A stretch of 64,000 nt of DNA from CAWHXG01 sp963833235 (lineage in GTDB: Bacteria > Pseudomonadota > Alphaproteobacteria > Rhodobacterales > Rhodobacteraceae). Position numbers and translations under genes: made by a program. Numbering within the stretch: position 1 is the first letter of the stretch; each line of letters begins with the position of its first letter. The DNA is taken from NCBI GenBank assembly GCA_963833235.1, contig CAWHXG010000006.1, forward strand, positions 310,001-374,000. Direction: 5' to 3'. Shown one piece after another: positions 29,159 to 38,246 of this stretch. A model generated the notes under the pieces. The model made no database searches, had not been told where the DNA came from, and saw nothing but the letters and a program-made list of their open reading frames with translations.

Positions 29159-30001
29159 ATGATGTGCGAAGTTTCCGTTGATGCCAATGTCGTTTCGCTG
29201 TTTGGATCGGAGCCGATGACATACCATCCCGCCATCAAGCAGGTGGAAGCCTACTGGGAAGGCCTTCGGGGCGGTCGCCTGCTGCCGCTGCGCTCGGAGA
29301 TCGATCCCCGCGGGATCGAGCGCGCGCTGGAGCATGCCTTCGTGCTGGAGCGTGTGGCGCCGGGCATCGCCCGGTTCCGCCTTGCGGGGATGCACCTGAA
29401 CGACCTGATGGGCATGGAGGTGCGCGGCATGCCGCTGACGACCTTCTTCACGCCCGATGCGCGCCGCATGGTGAGCGATGCGCTGGAGCATGTCTTCGAA
29501 GAGCCCGCGACGGTCCGGTTCCACCTGGTCGCCGAGCCGGGCGTCGGCAAGCCTGCCCTCTCGGCGGAGCTTCTGATCCTGCCGCTGCGCAGCGATCTGG
29601 GCGATGTCAGCCGGGCGCTCGGCATCCTCGTCAGCAAGGGCGAGACCGGCCGGACCCCGCGCCGCTTCTCCATAGCCGCGGCCGACACGCGCACGATCCG
29701 CGCCAACCGCCCGCATTTCGACGACCGGCGCGCGCCGCGCCCGGCCCCCGTGTCGGTGCCTGAGCCCGTGGAAGGTTTTGCCGACAAGGCGGCCCCGTTC
29801 GGCCGGGCGCCCGGCGGATCCGGTCCGACCCCCTCGACCGTGAAGCCGGTCAGCGGCATGGCGCCCCGCGGGCTTGCCCCGGTCGGCGGGACCGGCGGCT
29901 CGAATGACGCGACCCCGGACCCGCGGCCCGAAGCTTCCAGGCTCGGGGGCCCAGGCGGCGGCGCCCGCCCCCGCCTGCGCCTGATCAAGAACGACGAGTA
30001 A
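29159..30001 (+). CDS. PAS-domain protein (PAS_5 type) with disordered C-terminal tail
   Basis: A 280-residue cytoplasmic protein. Residues about 20-165 match the alphaproteobacterial PAS_5 domain (AYWEGLRGGRLLPLRSEIDP, then RFRLAGMHLNDLMGMEVRGMPL). The rest (about 185-280) is Pro/Gly/Arg-rich and probably unstructured, ending RPRLRLIKNDE. No output domain is present, so a scaffolding or accessory signalling role is possible but not shown. Two adjacent ATG codons (29159 and 29162) could start it. It is monocistronic, divergent from gmk and convergent with the DAHP synthase gene. Confidence 0.75.
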   Translation: MMCEVSVDANVVSLFGSEPMTYHPAIKQVEAYWEGLRGGRLLPLRSEIDPRGIERALEHAFVLERVAPGIARFRLAGMHLNDLMGMEVRGMPLTTFFTPDARRMVSDALEHVFEEPATVRFHLVAEPGVGKPALSAELLILPLRSDLGDVSRALGILVSKGETGRTPRRFSIAAADTRTIRANRPHFDDRRAPRPAPVSVPEPVEGFADKAAPFGRAPGGSGPTPSTVKPVSGMAPRGLAPVGGTGGSNDATPDPRPEASRLGGPGGGARPRLRLIKNDE

Positions 30002-30030
30002 GCCGCACCGGCTGAAAGCGGTGGCGAGCA

Positions 30031-30047
30031 CCGGGCCCGAGGCCCGG
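30031..30047. terminator. GC hairpin between convergent genes
   Basis: CCGGGCC, loop CGA, GGCCCGG: a perfect 7-bp stem in the 56-bp gap between the PAS gene and the convergent DAHP synthase gene. It could serve both directions. There is no U-tract, so rho-independent action is uncertain. Confidence 0.4.
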
Positions 30048-30057
30048 CGCAGACGCC

Positions 30058-31432
<1,375 letters not shown>

Positions 31433-31564
31433 GTCTACGGTCCGTTCAGGTTTCTTGAGCTTTCGGGTGTGCCGCGCGTGCGACGGGTGCCTTGTCAAGA
31501 GCAGGGAGCCGCAGGCTTGGGCTTTCCGCCCGGCCTCAGGCAGGCGGCAGGTGCATTTGCCTTG

Positions 31565-31597
31565 CCCCACAGTGGGGAATGCGGTTCCCTATGGGAA
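31565..31597 (+). promoter_or_regulatory. Twin inverted repeats upstream of the GlxA-type regulator
   Basis: Two perfect dyads lie side by side: CCCCAC-A-GTGGGG (31565-31577) and TTCCC-TAT-GGGAA (31585-31597). Their centres are 20 bp apart, two helical turns, and they sit 24-56 bp before the preferred start of the regulator gene. This arrangement suits an operator for autoregulation or for a separate repressor. If translation began at the earlier Met codons (31591-31600) the second dyad would be inside the gene. Confidence 0.45.
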
Positions 31598-31620
31598 TGA
31601 TGCGCGAGGGACGGGCCGCC

Positions 31621-32631
31621 ATGAACACCGTCGCACCGCCGACGCCCGGCCGGGCGATCCACGCGCGATCCGCCTCCCGGCATTTCGTCTTCCTGCTCCT
31701 GCCGCAATTCTCGCTGCTCAGCTTCGCGTCGGCGATGGAGGTTCTGCGCATCGCCAACCGGATGTCCCGGCGCGAGCTCTATACCTGGTCGTGCATCGGC
31801 GATGGCGCGCCGGCGATCCGCTGCTCCGCCGGAACCATGTTCCAGCTCGATGGCGACCTGGGGGAGCTGGCGCGCGAGGATACCGTGCTGATCTGCGGCG
31901 GCATCGACGTGCAGGCGGCCACCTCGCGGCGGCTTCTCAACTGGGTCCGGCGTGAGGCGCGGCGCGGCATCGCCATCGGCGGGCTGTGCACGGCCGGCTA
32001 CGTGATGGCGAAGGCGGGGCTGCTCGACGGGCGCCGCGCCACCGTGCACTGGGAGAACCAGGACAGCTTCGCCGAGGAGTTCCTCGAGGTCACGCTGACG
32101 AAATCGGTCTTCACCGTCGACGGCAACCGCTACACGACCGCGGGCGGCACCTCGTCGATCGATCTGATGCTCAAGCTCGTGGCGGCCGATCACGGGGAGG
32201 ACCTGGCCAACGAGGTCGCCGATCAGCTCATCTATTCATCCATCCGCACCGATCAGGACACGCAGCGCCTGTCGATCCCGACCCGGATCGGCGTGCGCCA
32301 CCCCAAGCTCTCGGCGGTGATCCAGCGCATGGAGGCGAACGTGGAGGATCCGATCAGCCCGTCGCTCCTGGCGCGCGACGTGGACCTTTCGACCCGGCAG
32401 CTGGAACGGCTGTTCCGCCGTTACCTCAACCGCTCGCCGAAGCGGTACTACATGGAACTGCGGCTGCAGAAGGCCCGCAACCTGCTGATGCAGACCGACA
32501 TGAGCGTGATCAACGTGGCGCTGGCCTGCGGCTTCACCTCGCCCTCGCATTTCTCGAAATGCTACCGGGCGCAGTACAAGACCACGCCTTACCGCGAACG
32601 CGGCGCGCAGGCGGCGCGGCTGTCTGTCTGA
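31621..32631 (+). CDS. GlxA-family transcriptional regulator (DJ-1/PfpI-like domain plus AraC HTH)
   Basis: Ligand-sensing activator of the AraC/XylS family, 336 residues. Residues about 12-185 form a DJ-1/PfpI-like amidotransferase fold (FVFLLLPQFSLLSFASAMEVLRIANRM) with the nucleophile-elbow Cys retained in GGLCTAGYVMA. A C-terminal double HTH lies at about 225-325 (SPSLLARDVDLSTRQLERLF and MSVINVALACGFTSPSHFSKCYR). Relatives control glycine betaine, carnitine and arginine catabolism in proteobacteria; a target here is not evident, though a dimethylglycine dehydrogenase-like gene lies 9 kb away. GAGGG precedes the ATG at 31621; earlier in-frame Mets exist. Confidence 0.88.
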   Translation: MNTVAPPTPGRAIHARSASRHFVFLLLPQFSLLSFASAMEVLRIANRMSRRELYTWSCIGDGAPAIRCSAGTMFQLDGDLGELAREDTVLICGGIDVQAATSRRLLNWVRREARRGIAIGGLCTAGYVMAKAGLLDGRRATVHWENQDSFAEEFLEVTLTKSVFTVDGNRYTTAGGTSSIDLMLKLVAADHGEDLANEVADQLIYSSIRTDQDTQRLSIPTRIGVRHPKLSAVIQRMEANVEDPISPSLLARDVDLSTRQLERLFRRYLNRSPKRYYMELRLQKARNLLMQTDMSVINVALACGFTSPSHFSKCYRAQYKTTPYRERGAQAARLSV

Positions 32632-32637
32632 GGGGCG

Positions 32638-33738
32638 TCAGCCCGGCGTGAGCCGCCAGATCGTGCCGTTGCCCTCTGCGATCACCCAGATCGACCCGTC
32701 CGGCGCCTCGCGGATGTCGCGGACGCGCGCGGTCTGCGGCCCCTCGATCCGCTCGACCTCGCGCAGGCTGTCGCCGTCCACCCGGCTGATCAGGTCGAAC
32801 TTCAGCGAGCCCACGAAGAGGTCCCCGCGCCATTCGGGCCAGAGCTTGCCGGAATAGATCATCAGCCCGGAGGGTGCGATGGAAGGGTCCCAGTAATGCG
32901 CCGGCTGCTCCAGCCCGGGTTTGGCCGTACCCTCGCCGATGCGGGCGCCGGAATAGTGCCGGCCGTAGGAGATGACCGGCCAGCCGTAATTGCCGCCGCG
33001 GCGGATGCGGTTCACCTCGTCGCCGCCCCGGGCGCCGTGCTCGACCACCCAGACAGTACCGTCTGCATCGAGGGCGGCCCCCTGCGGGTTGCGATGCCCC
33101 AATGACCAGATCTCGGGCCGCGCGCCTGGCTGCCCGCGGAACGGGTTGTCGCGCGGCACCGTGCCGTCGCGCGCCAGGCGCACCACCTTCCCGTTGTGCC
33201 GCCCGGCATCCTGCGCCAGCGCCCCCTCCCCACGGTCGCCGATGGTGACGAAAATCGTGCCGTCCGCCGCCTCGACCAGGCGAGAGCCGAAATGCCGGCC
33301 CCCGGCGCCGCCGTCCGCCATGGCGAAGATCTCGCGGAACCCCTCCAGCCGCTGCCCGTCGGCCGATAGCGCGCCGACGCCCACGGCGGTGCCCGCGCCG
33401 CCGCCCATGGGCTTGGCGTAGCTGAGATAGACCTGCCGGGTGCTGCCGAAATCCCGCGGCACCATCACGTCCAGAAGCCCGCCCTGCCCGGTGGCCGCCA
33501 CACGCGGCACGCCTGAAACCCGGCTGGCCCTGCCGCCGCCCACGTGGCGCAGCACTCCCTCGCGCTCGGTCACCAGGAACTCGGCCCCAGGCAGGAACGC
33601 CAGCCCCCAGGGCGCGTCCAGCCCCCGCACGACCGGATCGATCCGCACCGGCCCGGCCGACGTGCGCAGTGTCTCCGCCGTCGCCGGTGCCGCCACCATC
33701 GCCAACCAAAGCCCCAGAACCGCTGCAAATTGCTTCAT
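32638..33738 (-). CDS. Periplasmic PQQ-dependent sugar dehydrogenase-like protein (GSDH family)
   Basis: A 366-residue secreted six-bladed propeller of the soluble aldose/glucose-sorbosone dehydrogenase family, which oxidises sugars with PQQ. The signal peptide ends AAPATAET. Family segments: GLDAPWGLAFLPG near 42, GRHFGSRLVEAADGTIFVTIGDRG near 150-175, HRNPQGAALD near 220 and EHGARGGDEVNRI near 240. The start at 33738 is fixed by the signal peptide. Many members of this family have no shown PQQ activity, so the substrate is open. It is divergent from the adjacent ABC substrate-binding protein gene. Confidence 0.85.
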   Translation of the reverse strand: MKQFAAVLGLWLAMVAAPATAETLRTSAGPVRIDPVVRGLDAPWGLAFLPGAEFLVTEREGVLRHVGGGRASRVSGVPRVAATGQGGLLDVMVPRDFGSTRQVYLSYAKPMGGGAGTAVGVGALSADGQRLEGFREIFAMADGGAGGRHFGSRLVEAADGTIFVTIGDRGEGALAQDAGRHNGKVVRLARDGTVPRDNPFRGQPGARPEIWSLGHRNPQGAALDADGTVWVVEHGARGGDEVNRIRRGGNYGWPVISYGRHYSGARIGEGTAKPGLEQPAHYWDPSIAPSGLMIYSGKLWPEWRGDLFVGSLKFDLISRVDGDSLREVERIEGPQTARVRDIREAPDGSIWVIAEGNGTIWRLTPG

Positions 33739-33919
33739 CTCGCCCTTGTCCCTCGCATCTCCGTCGCGAAACCTAGCAGGTCGCCCCCGAGGTGCCCGTG
33801 ACAAGGCCGTGAGACGAGCCCGCTTCCCCGCATGTGCACGACCGCTTTTCTTTTCAAGCGGCGTCCGTATGATCCTGTGTCTTAGAATGGCGTCGTTCAG
33901 GCGCAACAGGGAGATATCG

Positions 33920-35119
33920 ATGAAAAAGACAATGATCACGGCTACGGCCGTACTCGCGCTCGGGGCCGGGTCGGCCTTCGCGCAGAGCGGCTCCTCCGAA
34001 GTGAAAATCGGGATCGTTCTGGGCTTCACCGGTCCGCTGGAATTGCTGGCCCCCGACATGGCCGCCGGCGCCGAACTGGCGATGAGCGAAGTGACCGAAA
34101 GCGGTATGCTCCTCGACGGGCTGACCGTGACCCCGGTGCGCGCCGACAGCACCTGCATCGACGCCGGCGCCGCGACGACCGCGGCCGAGCGCCTCGTGAC
34201 CTCCGATGGCGTGGCCGCCATCATGGGCGCCGACTGCTCGGGCGTCACGGGCGCCATCCTGCAGAACGTGGCGATGCCGAACGGCGTCGTGATGATCTCG
34301 CCGTCGGCCACATCGCCGGGCCTCTCGAACGCCGAAGACAACGGGCTGTTCTTCCGCACCTCGCCGTCCGATGCGCGGCAGGGCCTGATCATGACCCAGG
34401 TGATCATGGACCGCGGGATCGAGGAGGTCGCGCTGACCTACACCAACAACGATTACGGCAAGGGCCTGGCCGACGCCTTCCAGAGCGAGTTCGAGGCGGC
34501 CGGCGGCACCGTCACCATCTCGACCCCGCACGAGGACGGCAAGGGCGACTATTCCGCCGAGATCGGCGCGCTGGCCTCGGCCGGCGGCGAGGTGCTGGTG
34601 GTCGCGGGCTACGTCGACCAGGGCGGCAGCGGCATCGTGCGCTCGGCGCTCGACAGCGGCGCCTTCGACACGTTCGTCTTCCCGGACGGCATGATCTCGA
34701 CCGCGCTGACCGACAATTTCGGCGACGCCATCGACGGCTCGTTCGGCCAGCACCCGGGCACCGACAGCCCCGGCGCGCAGATGATGGAAGACATGGCCGG
34801 CGAGCTCGGCTTCGACGGCACCTCGCCCTTCTCGAAGGAGGCCTACGACGCGGCCGCCCTCATCATGCTGGCGATGCAGGCCGCCGGCTCGACCGACAGC
34901 GGCGCCCTGAAGGAGCACGTGATGGACGTGGCCAACGCACCTGGCGAAGAGATTTTGCCGGGCGAGCTTGGCAAGGCGCTGCAGATCCTGAAGGACGGCG
35001 GCGACATCGACTATGTCGGGGCCTCGGCGGTGGAGCTGGTCGGCGGCGGCGAGAGCGGCGGCAACTACCGCGAGATCAACGTCGAGGGCGGCGAGATCGT
35101 CACGGCGCGCTACCGCTGA
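33920..35119 (+). CDS. Branched-chain amino acid-type ABC substrate-binding protein (peripla_BP_6)
   Basis: Periplasmic receptor of a HAAT importer, 399 residues. The signal peptide (MKKTMITATAVLALGAGSAFAQ) is preceded by AGGGAG. The mature protein has VKIGIVLGFTGPLELLAPDMAAGAELA, the central ADCSGVTGAILQNVA segment and YTNNDYGKGLADAF, typical of LivJ-like type I binding proteins. A strong hairpin follows the gene, which would let it be made in excess over the membrane and ATPase subunits. The ligand is not determinable; amides, urea and amino acids are all bound by relatives. Confidence 0.92.
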   Translation: MKKTMITATAVLALGAGSAFAQSGSSEVKIGIVLGFTGPLELLAPDMAAGAELAMSEVTESGMLLDGLTVTPVRADSTCIDAGAATTAAERLVTSDGVAAIMGADCSGVTGAILQNVAMPNGVVMISPSATSPGLSNAEDNGLFFRTSPSDARQGLIMTQVIMDRGIEEVALTYTNNDYGKGLADAFQSEFEAAGGTVTISTPHEDGKGDYSAEIGALASAGGEVLVVAGYVDQGGSGIVRSALDSGAFDTFVFPDGMISTALTDNFGDAIDGSFGQHPGTDSPGAQMMEDMAGELGFDGTSPFSKEAYDAAALIMLAMQAAGSTDSGALKEHVMDVANAPGEEILPGELGKALQILKDGGDIDYVGASAVELVGGGESGGNYREINVEGGEIVTARYR

Positions 35120-35130
35120 TCGGGTGACGC

Positions 35131-35161
35131 CGGGCCGCGCAGGCATGGCTTGCGCGGCCCG
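35131..35161 (+). terminator. Hairpin with T-rich tail between SBP and livG-like genes
   Basis: CGGGCCGCGCA, a 9-base loop and TGCGCGGCCCG form a perfect 11-bp stem followed by CTTTCTT. Its position 12 bp after the substrate-binding protein stop suggests partial termination or protection of the upstream mRNA, raising receptor levels relative to the rest of the operon. Confidence 0.7.
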
Positions 35162-35182
35162 CTTTCTTGCTAGGATATTCGC

Positions 35183-35209
35183 ATGAACTCATGGCTGGCG
35201 CCGCAATGA
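35183..35209 (+). other. Possible 8-codon leader ORF coupled to livG-like gene
   Basis: AGGA (35172-35175) is placed 7 bp before an ATG that opens an eight-residue frame (MNSWLAPQ). Its TGA overlaps a candidate livG-like start at 35206 as ATGA. It could deliver ribosomes by coupling. It may equally be chance: the alternative is direct initiation at TTG 35167 or ATG 35191. Confidence 0.3.
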
Positions 35210-36045
35210 CGGCCGCATCCCGACCGCCCGCATCGTCCACCGCGATGATCCGGGTCGACGACGTCCACAAGCATTTCGGCGGGTTCCATGCGGTCGACGG
35301 CGCCACGCTGGAGATCGCGGAGGGCTCCATCACCGGTCTGATCGGTCCGAACGGCGCGGGCAAGACCACGCTTTTCAACGTGATCGCCGGCGTTCTTCCA
35401 CCGACCTCCGGGCGCGTCAGCATGGCGGGGCAGGACATCACCGGCCTGCCGCCCCACGCGCTCTTCGATCGCGGCCTGCTGCGTACCTTCCAGATCGCCC
35501 ACGAGTTCGGCTCCATGAGCGTGCGCGAGAACCTGATGATGGTGCCCGCCCGGCAATCGGGCGAGACCCTGTGGAACGCCTGGTTCGGCCGCGGCCGCAT
35601 CGCCGCCGAGGAACGCGACCTGGTGAAGAAGGCCGACGAGGTCCTAGAGTTCCTGACCATCGACCACCTGAGGGACGAGAAGGCCGGCAATCTCTCCGGC
35701 GGGCAGAAGAAGCTGCTCGAGCTGGGCCGGACCATGATGGTCGACGCGCGGATCGTCTTTCTCGACGAGGTCGGCGCCGGCGTGAACCGGACGTTGCTGA
35801 ACACCATCGGCGACGCGATCCTGCGGCTCAACCGCGAGCGCGGCTATACCTTCTGCATGATCGAGCACGACATGGATTTCATCGGCCGCCTCTGCGACCC
35901 GGTGATCGTGATGGCAGAGGGCAAGGTGCTGGCGCGCGGCACCATCGACGAGATAAAGGCCGACGAGCATGTGATCGAGGCGTATCTGGGCACCGGACTG
36001 AAGAACAAGGGCCCCAAGGCGGAGCAGGCCATCCATGCATCATAG
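35206..36045 (+). CDS. HAAT ABC transporter ATP-binding protein (LivG-like)
   Basis: One of two ATPases of the importer, about 279 residues from the ATG at 35206 (35191 or TTG 35167 are alternatives). Walker A GPNGAGKTT, LLRTFQIAHEF near the Q-loop, signature LSGGQKKLLELGR and H-loop IEHDMDF are normal. Walker B with its D-loop reads IVFLDEVGAGVNRTLL, where LivG proteins usually have LDEPxAGLNP, so the catalytic Glu is kept but the following Pro and the D-loop are changed. The C-terminal extension (AYLGTGLKNKG) is LivG-like. Confidence 0.92.
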   Translation: MTAASRPPASSTAMIRVDDVHKHFGGFHAVDGATLEIAEGSITGLIGPNGAGKTTLFNVIAGVLPPTSGRVSMAGQDITGLPPHALFDRGLLRTFQIAHEFGSMSVRENLMMVPARQSGETLWNAWFGRGRIAAEERDLVKKADEVLEFLTIDHLRDEKAGNLSGGQKKLLELGRTMMVDARIVFLDEVGAGVNRTLLNTIGDAILRLNRERGYTFCMIEHDMDFIGRLCDPVIVMAEGKVLARGTIDEIKADEHVIEAYLGTGLKNKGPKAEQAIHAS

Positions 36046-36066
36046 CGCGCGATCCGCGGTGACGCG

Positions 36067-36831
36067 ATGAGCTTCGGAGAGGCTGACGCGCCCGACCGCG
36101 GCACGATGGCCCCCGGCGGCAACGCCCCGTTCCTGATCGGCGACAGCATGACCGGCGGCTACGGCAGCGGCGCCGACATCCTGCACGAGTGCACGCTGGC
36201 GGTCGAGAAGGGCGAGATCGCGGTGATCGTCGGGCCGAACGGCGCCGGCAAGTCCACCGCGATGAAGGCGGTCTTTGGGATGCTCAACCTGCGCTCTGGC
36301 GCGGTGCGGCTCGACGGCAACGACATCAGCGCGCTGTCCCCTCAGGCACGGGTGCGGCACGGCATGGGGTTCGTGCCGCAGACGAAGAACATCTTCACCT
36401 CGATGACGGTAGAGGAGAACCTCGAGATGGGTGCCTTCATCCGCAAGGAGGGCACCGCGGAAACCCTGGAGCAGGTCTACGAGCTGTTCCCCATCCTGCG
36501 CGACAAGCGCCGGCAGGCGGCGGGCGAGCTGAGCGGCGGGCAGCGCCAGCAGGTGGCCGTGGGGCGGGCGCTGATGACGCGGCCGAAGGTGCTGATGCTC
36601 GACGAGCCGACGGCGGGCGTCAGCCCCATCGTGATGGACGAGCTATTCGACCGCATCATCGAGGTCGCCCGCACCGGCATCTGCATTCTGATGGTCGAGC
36701 AGAACGCCCGCCAGGCGCTGGAGATCGCCGACAAGGGTTACGTCCTGGTACAGGGCCGGAACCGCTTCACCGATACCGGGGCGGCACTGCTGGCGAACGA
36801 CGACGTGCGGCGCTCGTTCCTTGGCGGATAG
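36067..36831 (+). CDS. HAAT ABC transporter ATP-binding protein (LivF-like)
   Basis: The second ATPase, 254 residues, pairing with the LivG-like subunit. Walker A GPNGAGKST is near residue 56, VPQTKNIFTSMTVEENLEMG is typical of LivF, the signature is LSGGQRQQVAVGRAL, Walker B/D-loop VLMLDEPTAGVSP and H-loop VEQNARQAL. It begins 21 bp after the previous gene. The first 20 residues are a non-conserved extension; a later start is possible but no better ribosome site is visible. Confidence 0.93.
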   Translation: MSFGEADAPDRGTMAPGGNAPFLIGDSMTGGYGSGADILHECTLAVEKGEIAVIVGPNGAGKSTAMKAVFGMLNLRSGAVRLDGNDISALSPQARVRHGMGFVPQTKNIFTSMTVEENLEMGAFIRKEGTAETLEQVYELFPILRDKRRQAAGELSGGQRQQVAVGRALMTRPKVLMLDEPTAGVSPIVMDELFDRIIEVARTGICILMVEQNARQALEIADKGYVLVQGRNRFTDTGAALLANDDVRRSFLGG

Positions 36832-36832
36832 G

Positions 36833-37201
36833 ATGCGCGGCCTCGCCCTGCCTCTGGTGCTGGCCGCCCTCGCTGGCCCGGCCGGCGCGGCGCTGACCCT
36901 GCCGGCCGCCTGCACCTTCTCGGTGGAATGCTTCGAGGCGGAAGCCTGCGACGAGACCGCCTTGCGCCTCGCGCTCACCCGCAACGGCACGCCCGATACG
37001 GTGCGCATCGGGTCGGTGGCCGAGCATTTCACCGCGCAGCGCAGCGTCACCGAACGCGGCGCGACCGTTCTGCAGGCGCTCGGCCCCACCAGCGCGCAGA
37101 TCCTCTCTGTCGGGCCGGATGGCACGGCGCGCTACTCGCTGCACCTGACCGACGGCCCCGCCGCGCTGACATACCTGGGAACCTGCGAGGCGAGTAAGTG
37201 A
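36833..37201 (+). CDS. Small secreted protein of unknown function inside the HAAT operon
   Basis: A 122-residue protein starting one base after the LivF-like gene. An N-terminal signal peptide (MRGLALPLVLAALAGPAGA) is followed by a compact domain with four cysteines in ACTFSVECFEAEAC and GTCEASK, suggesting disulphides in the periplasm. It resembles no transporter subunit I know. Its position between livF-like and livH-like genes on the same strand, with 34 bp to the next gene, implies co-expression and perhaps an accessory role with the binding protein. Confidence 0.7.
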   Translation: MRGLALPLVLAALAGPAGAALTLPAACTFSVECFEAEACDETALRLALTRNGTPDTVRIGSVAEHFTAQRSVTERGATVLQALGPTSAQILSVGPDGTARYSLHLTDGPAALTYLGTCEASK

Positions 37202-37235
37202 CCCGGCCGCCGACATACGCCAGAGGAGCCGACCC

Positions 37236-38246
37236 ATGGACCTGCTGAACGCCCTCGTGGCCTTCGCGAACTTCGTCTTCGTGCCCGCGGTCGCCTACGG
37301 CAGCCAGCTGGCGCTCGGCGCGCTCGGGGTGACGCTGATCTACGGGATCCTGCGCTTCTCGAACTTCGCGCATGGCGACACGATGGCCTTTGGCGCCATG
37401 TGCACGATCCTTGTGACCTGGCTTTTCCAGGGCTGGGGCGTATCGATCGACCCGCTGCCCACCGCGCTTCTCGCCCTGCCCTTCGGCATCGCCGGCTGTG
37501 CCGCTCTGCTGCTGGCGACCGACCGGGCCGTCTATCGCTTCTACCGGCAGGCCAAGGCGGCGCCGGTGATCCTGCTGATCGTCTCGATGGGGGTCATGTT
37601 CATCCTCAACGGCCTCGTGCGCTTCATCATCGGACCCGAAGACCAGCGCTTCGAGGATGGCGAGCGGTTCATCATCACCGCCCGCGAGTTTCGCAACGTC
37701 ACCGGGCTGTACGAGGGCCTGGCCTTGAAGACCAGCCAGGGGATCACCGTGATCGTGGCGATGCTAGTGGTCGTGGCGCTGTTCTGGTTCCTCAACCGCA
37801 CCCGCACCGGCAAGTCCATGCGGGCGTTCAGCGACAACGAGGATCTGGCGCTTCTGTCGGGCATCAACCCCGAGAAGGTCGTGCTGATCACCTGGCTGAT
37901 CGTCGCGGCCCTCGCCACCATCGCCGGCACGCTCTACGGCCTCGACAAGTCGTTCCGCCCGTTCACCTACTTCCAACTCCTGCTGCCGATCTTCGCCAGC
38001 GCCATCGTCGGCGGCCTCGGCTCTCCCATCGGCGCCATCGCTGGCGGCTACCTGATCGCGTTCTCGGAAGTCATGGTCACCTATGCCTGGAAGAAGGTGC
38101 TCGAATACCTCGTGCCTGAATCCTGGGAGCCCGACGGCCTGGTGCAGCTGATGGCCACCGACTACAAGTTCGCGGTCAGCTTCGCGATCCTCATTATCGT
38201 GCTGCTCTTCCGCCCCACCGGCCTTTTCGCGGGGAAATCGGTATGA
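37236..38246 (+). CDS. HAAT ABC transporter permease (LivH-like)
   Basis: Inner-membrane permease of 336 residues with about eight hydrophobic segments. The family motif GVTLIYGILRFSNFAHGD appears near 32-50, followed by the loop TGKSMRAFSDNEDLALLSGINPEKV and AIVGGLGSPIGAIAGGYLI, all typical of LivH. It is somewhat longer than enteric LivH. GAGGAG sits 9 bp before the ATG. It overlaps the LivM-like gene by 4 bp (ATGA). Confidence 0.94.
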   Translation: MDLLNALVAFANFVFVPAVAYGSQLALGALGVTLIYGILRFSNFAHGDTMAFGAMCTILVTWLFQGWGVSIDPLPTALLALPFGIAGCAALLLATDRAVYRFYRQAKAAPVILLIVSMGVMFILNGLVRFIIGPEDQRFEDGERFIITAREFRNVTGLYEGLALKTSQGITVIVAMLVVVALFWFLNRTRTGKSMRAFSDNEDLALLSGINPEKVVLITWLIVAALATIAGTLYGLDKSFRPFTYFQLLLPIFASAIVGGLGSPIGAIAGGYLIAFSEVMVTYAWKKVLEYLVPESWEPDGLVQLMATDYKFAVSFAILIIVLLFRPTGLFAGKSV

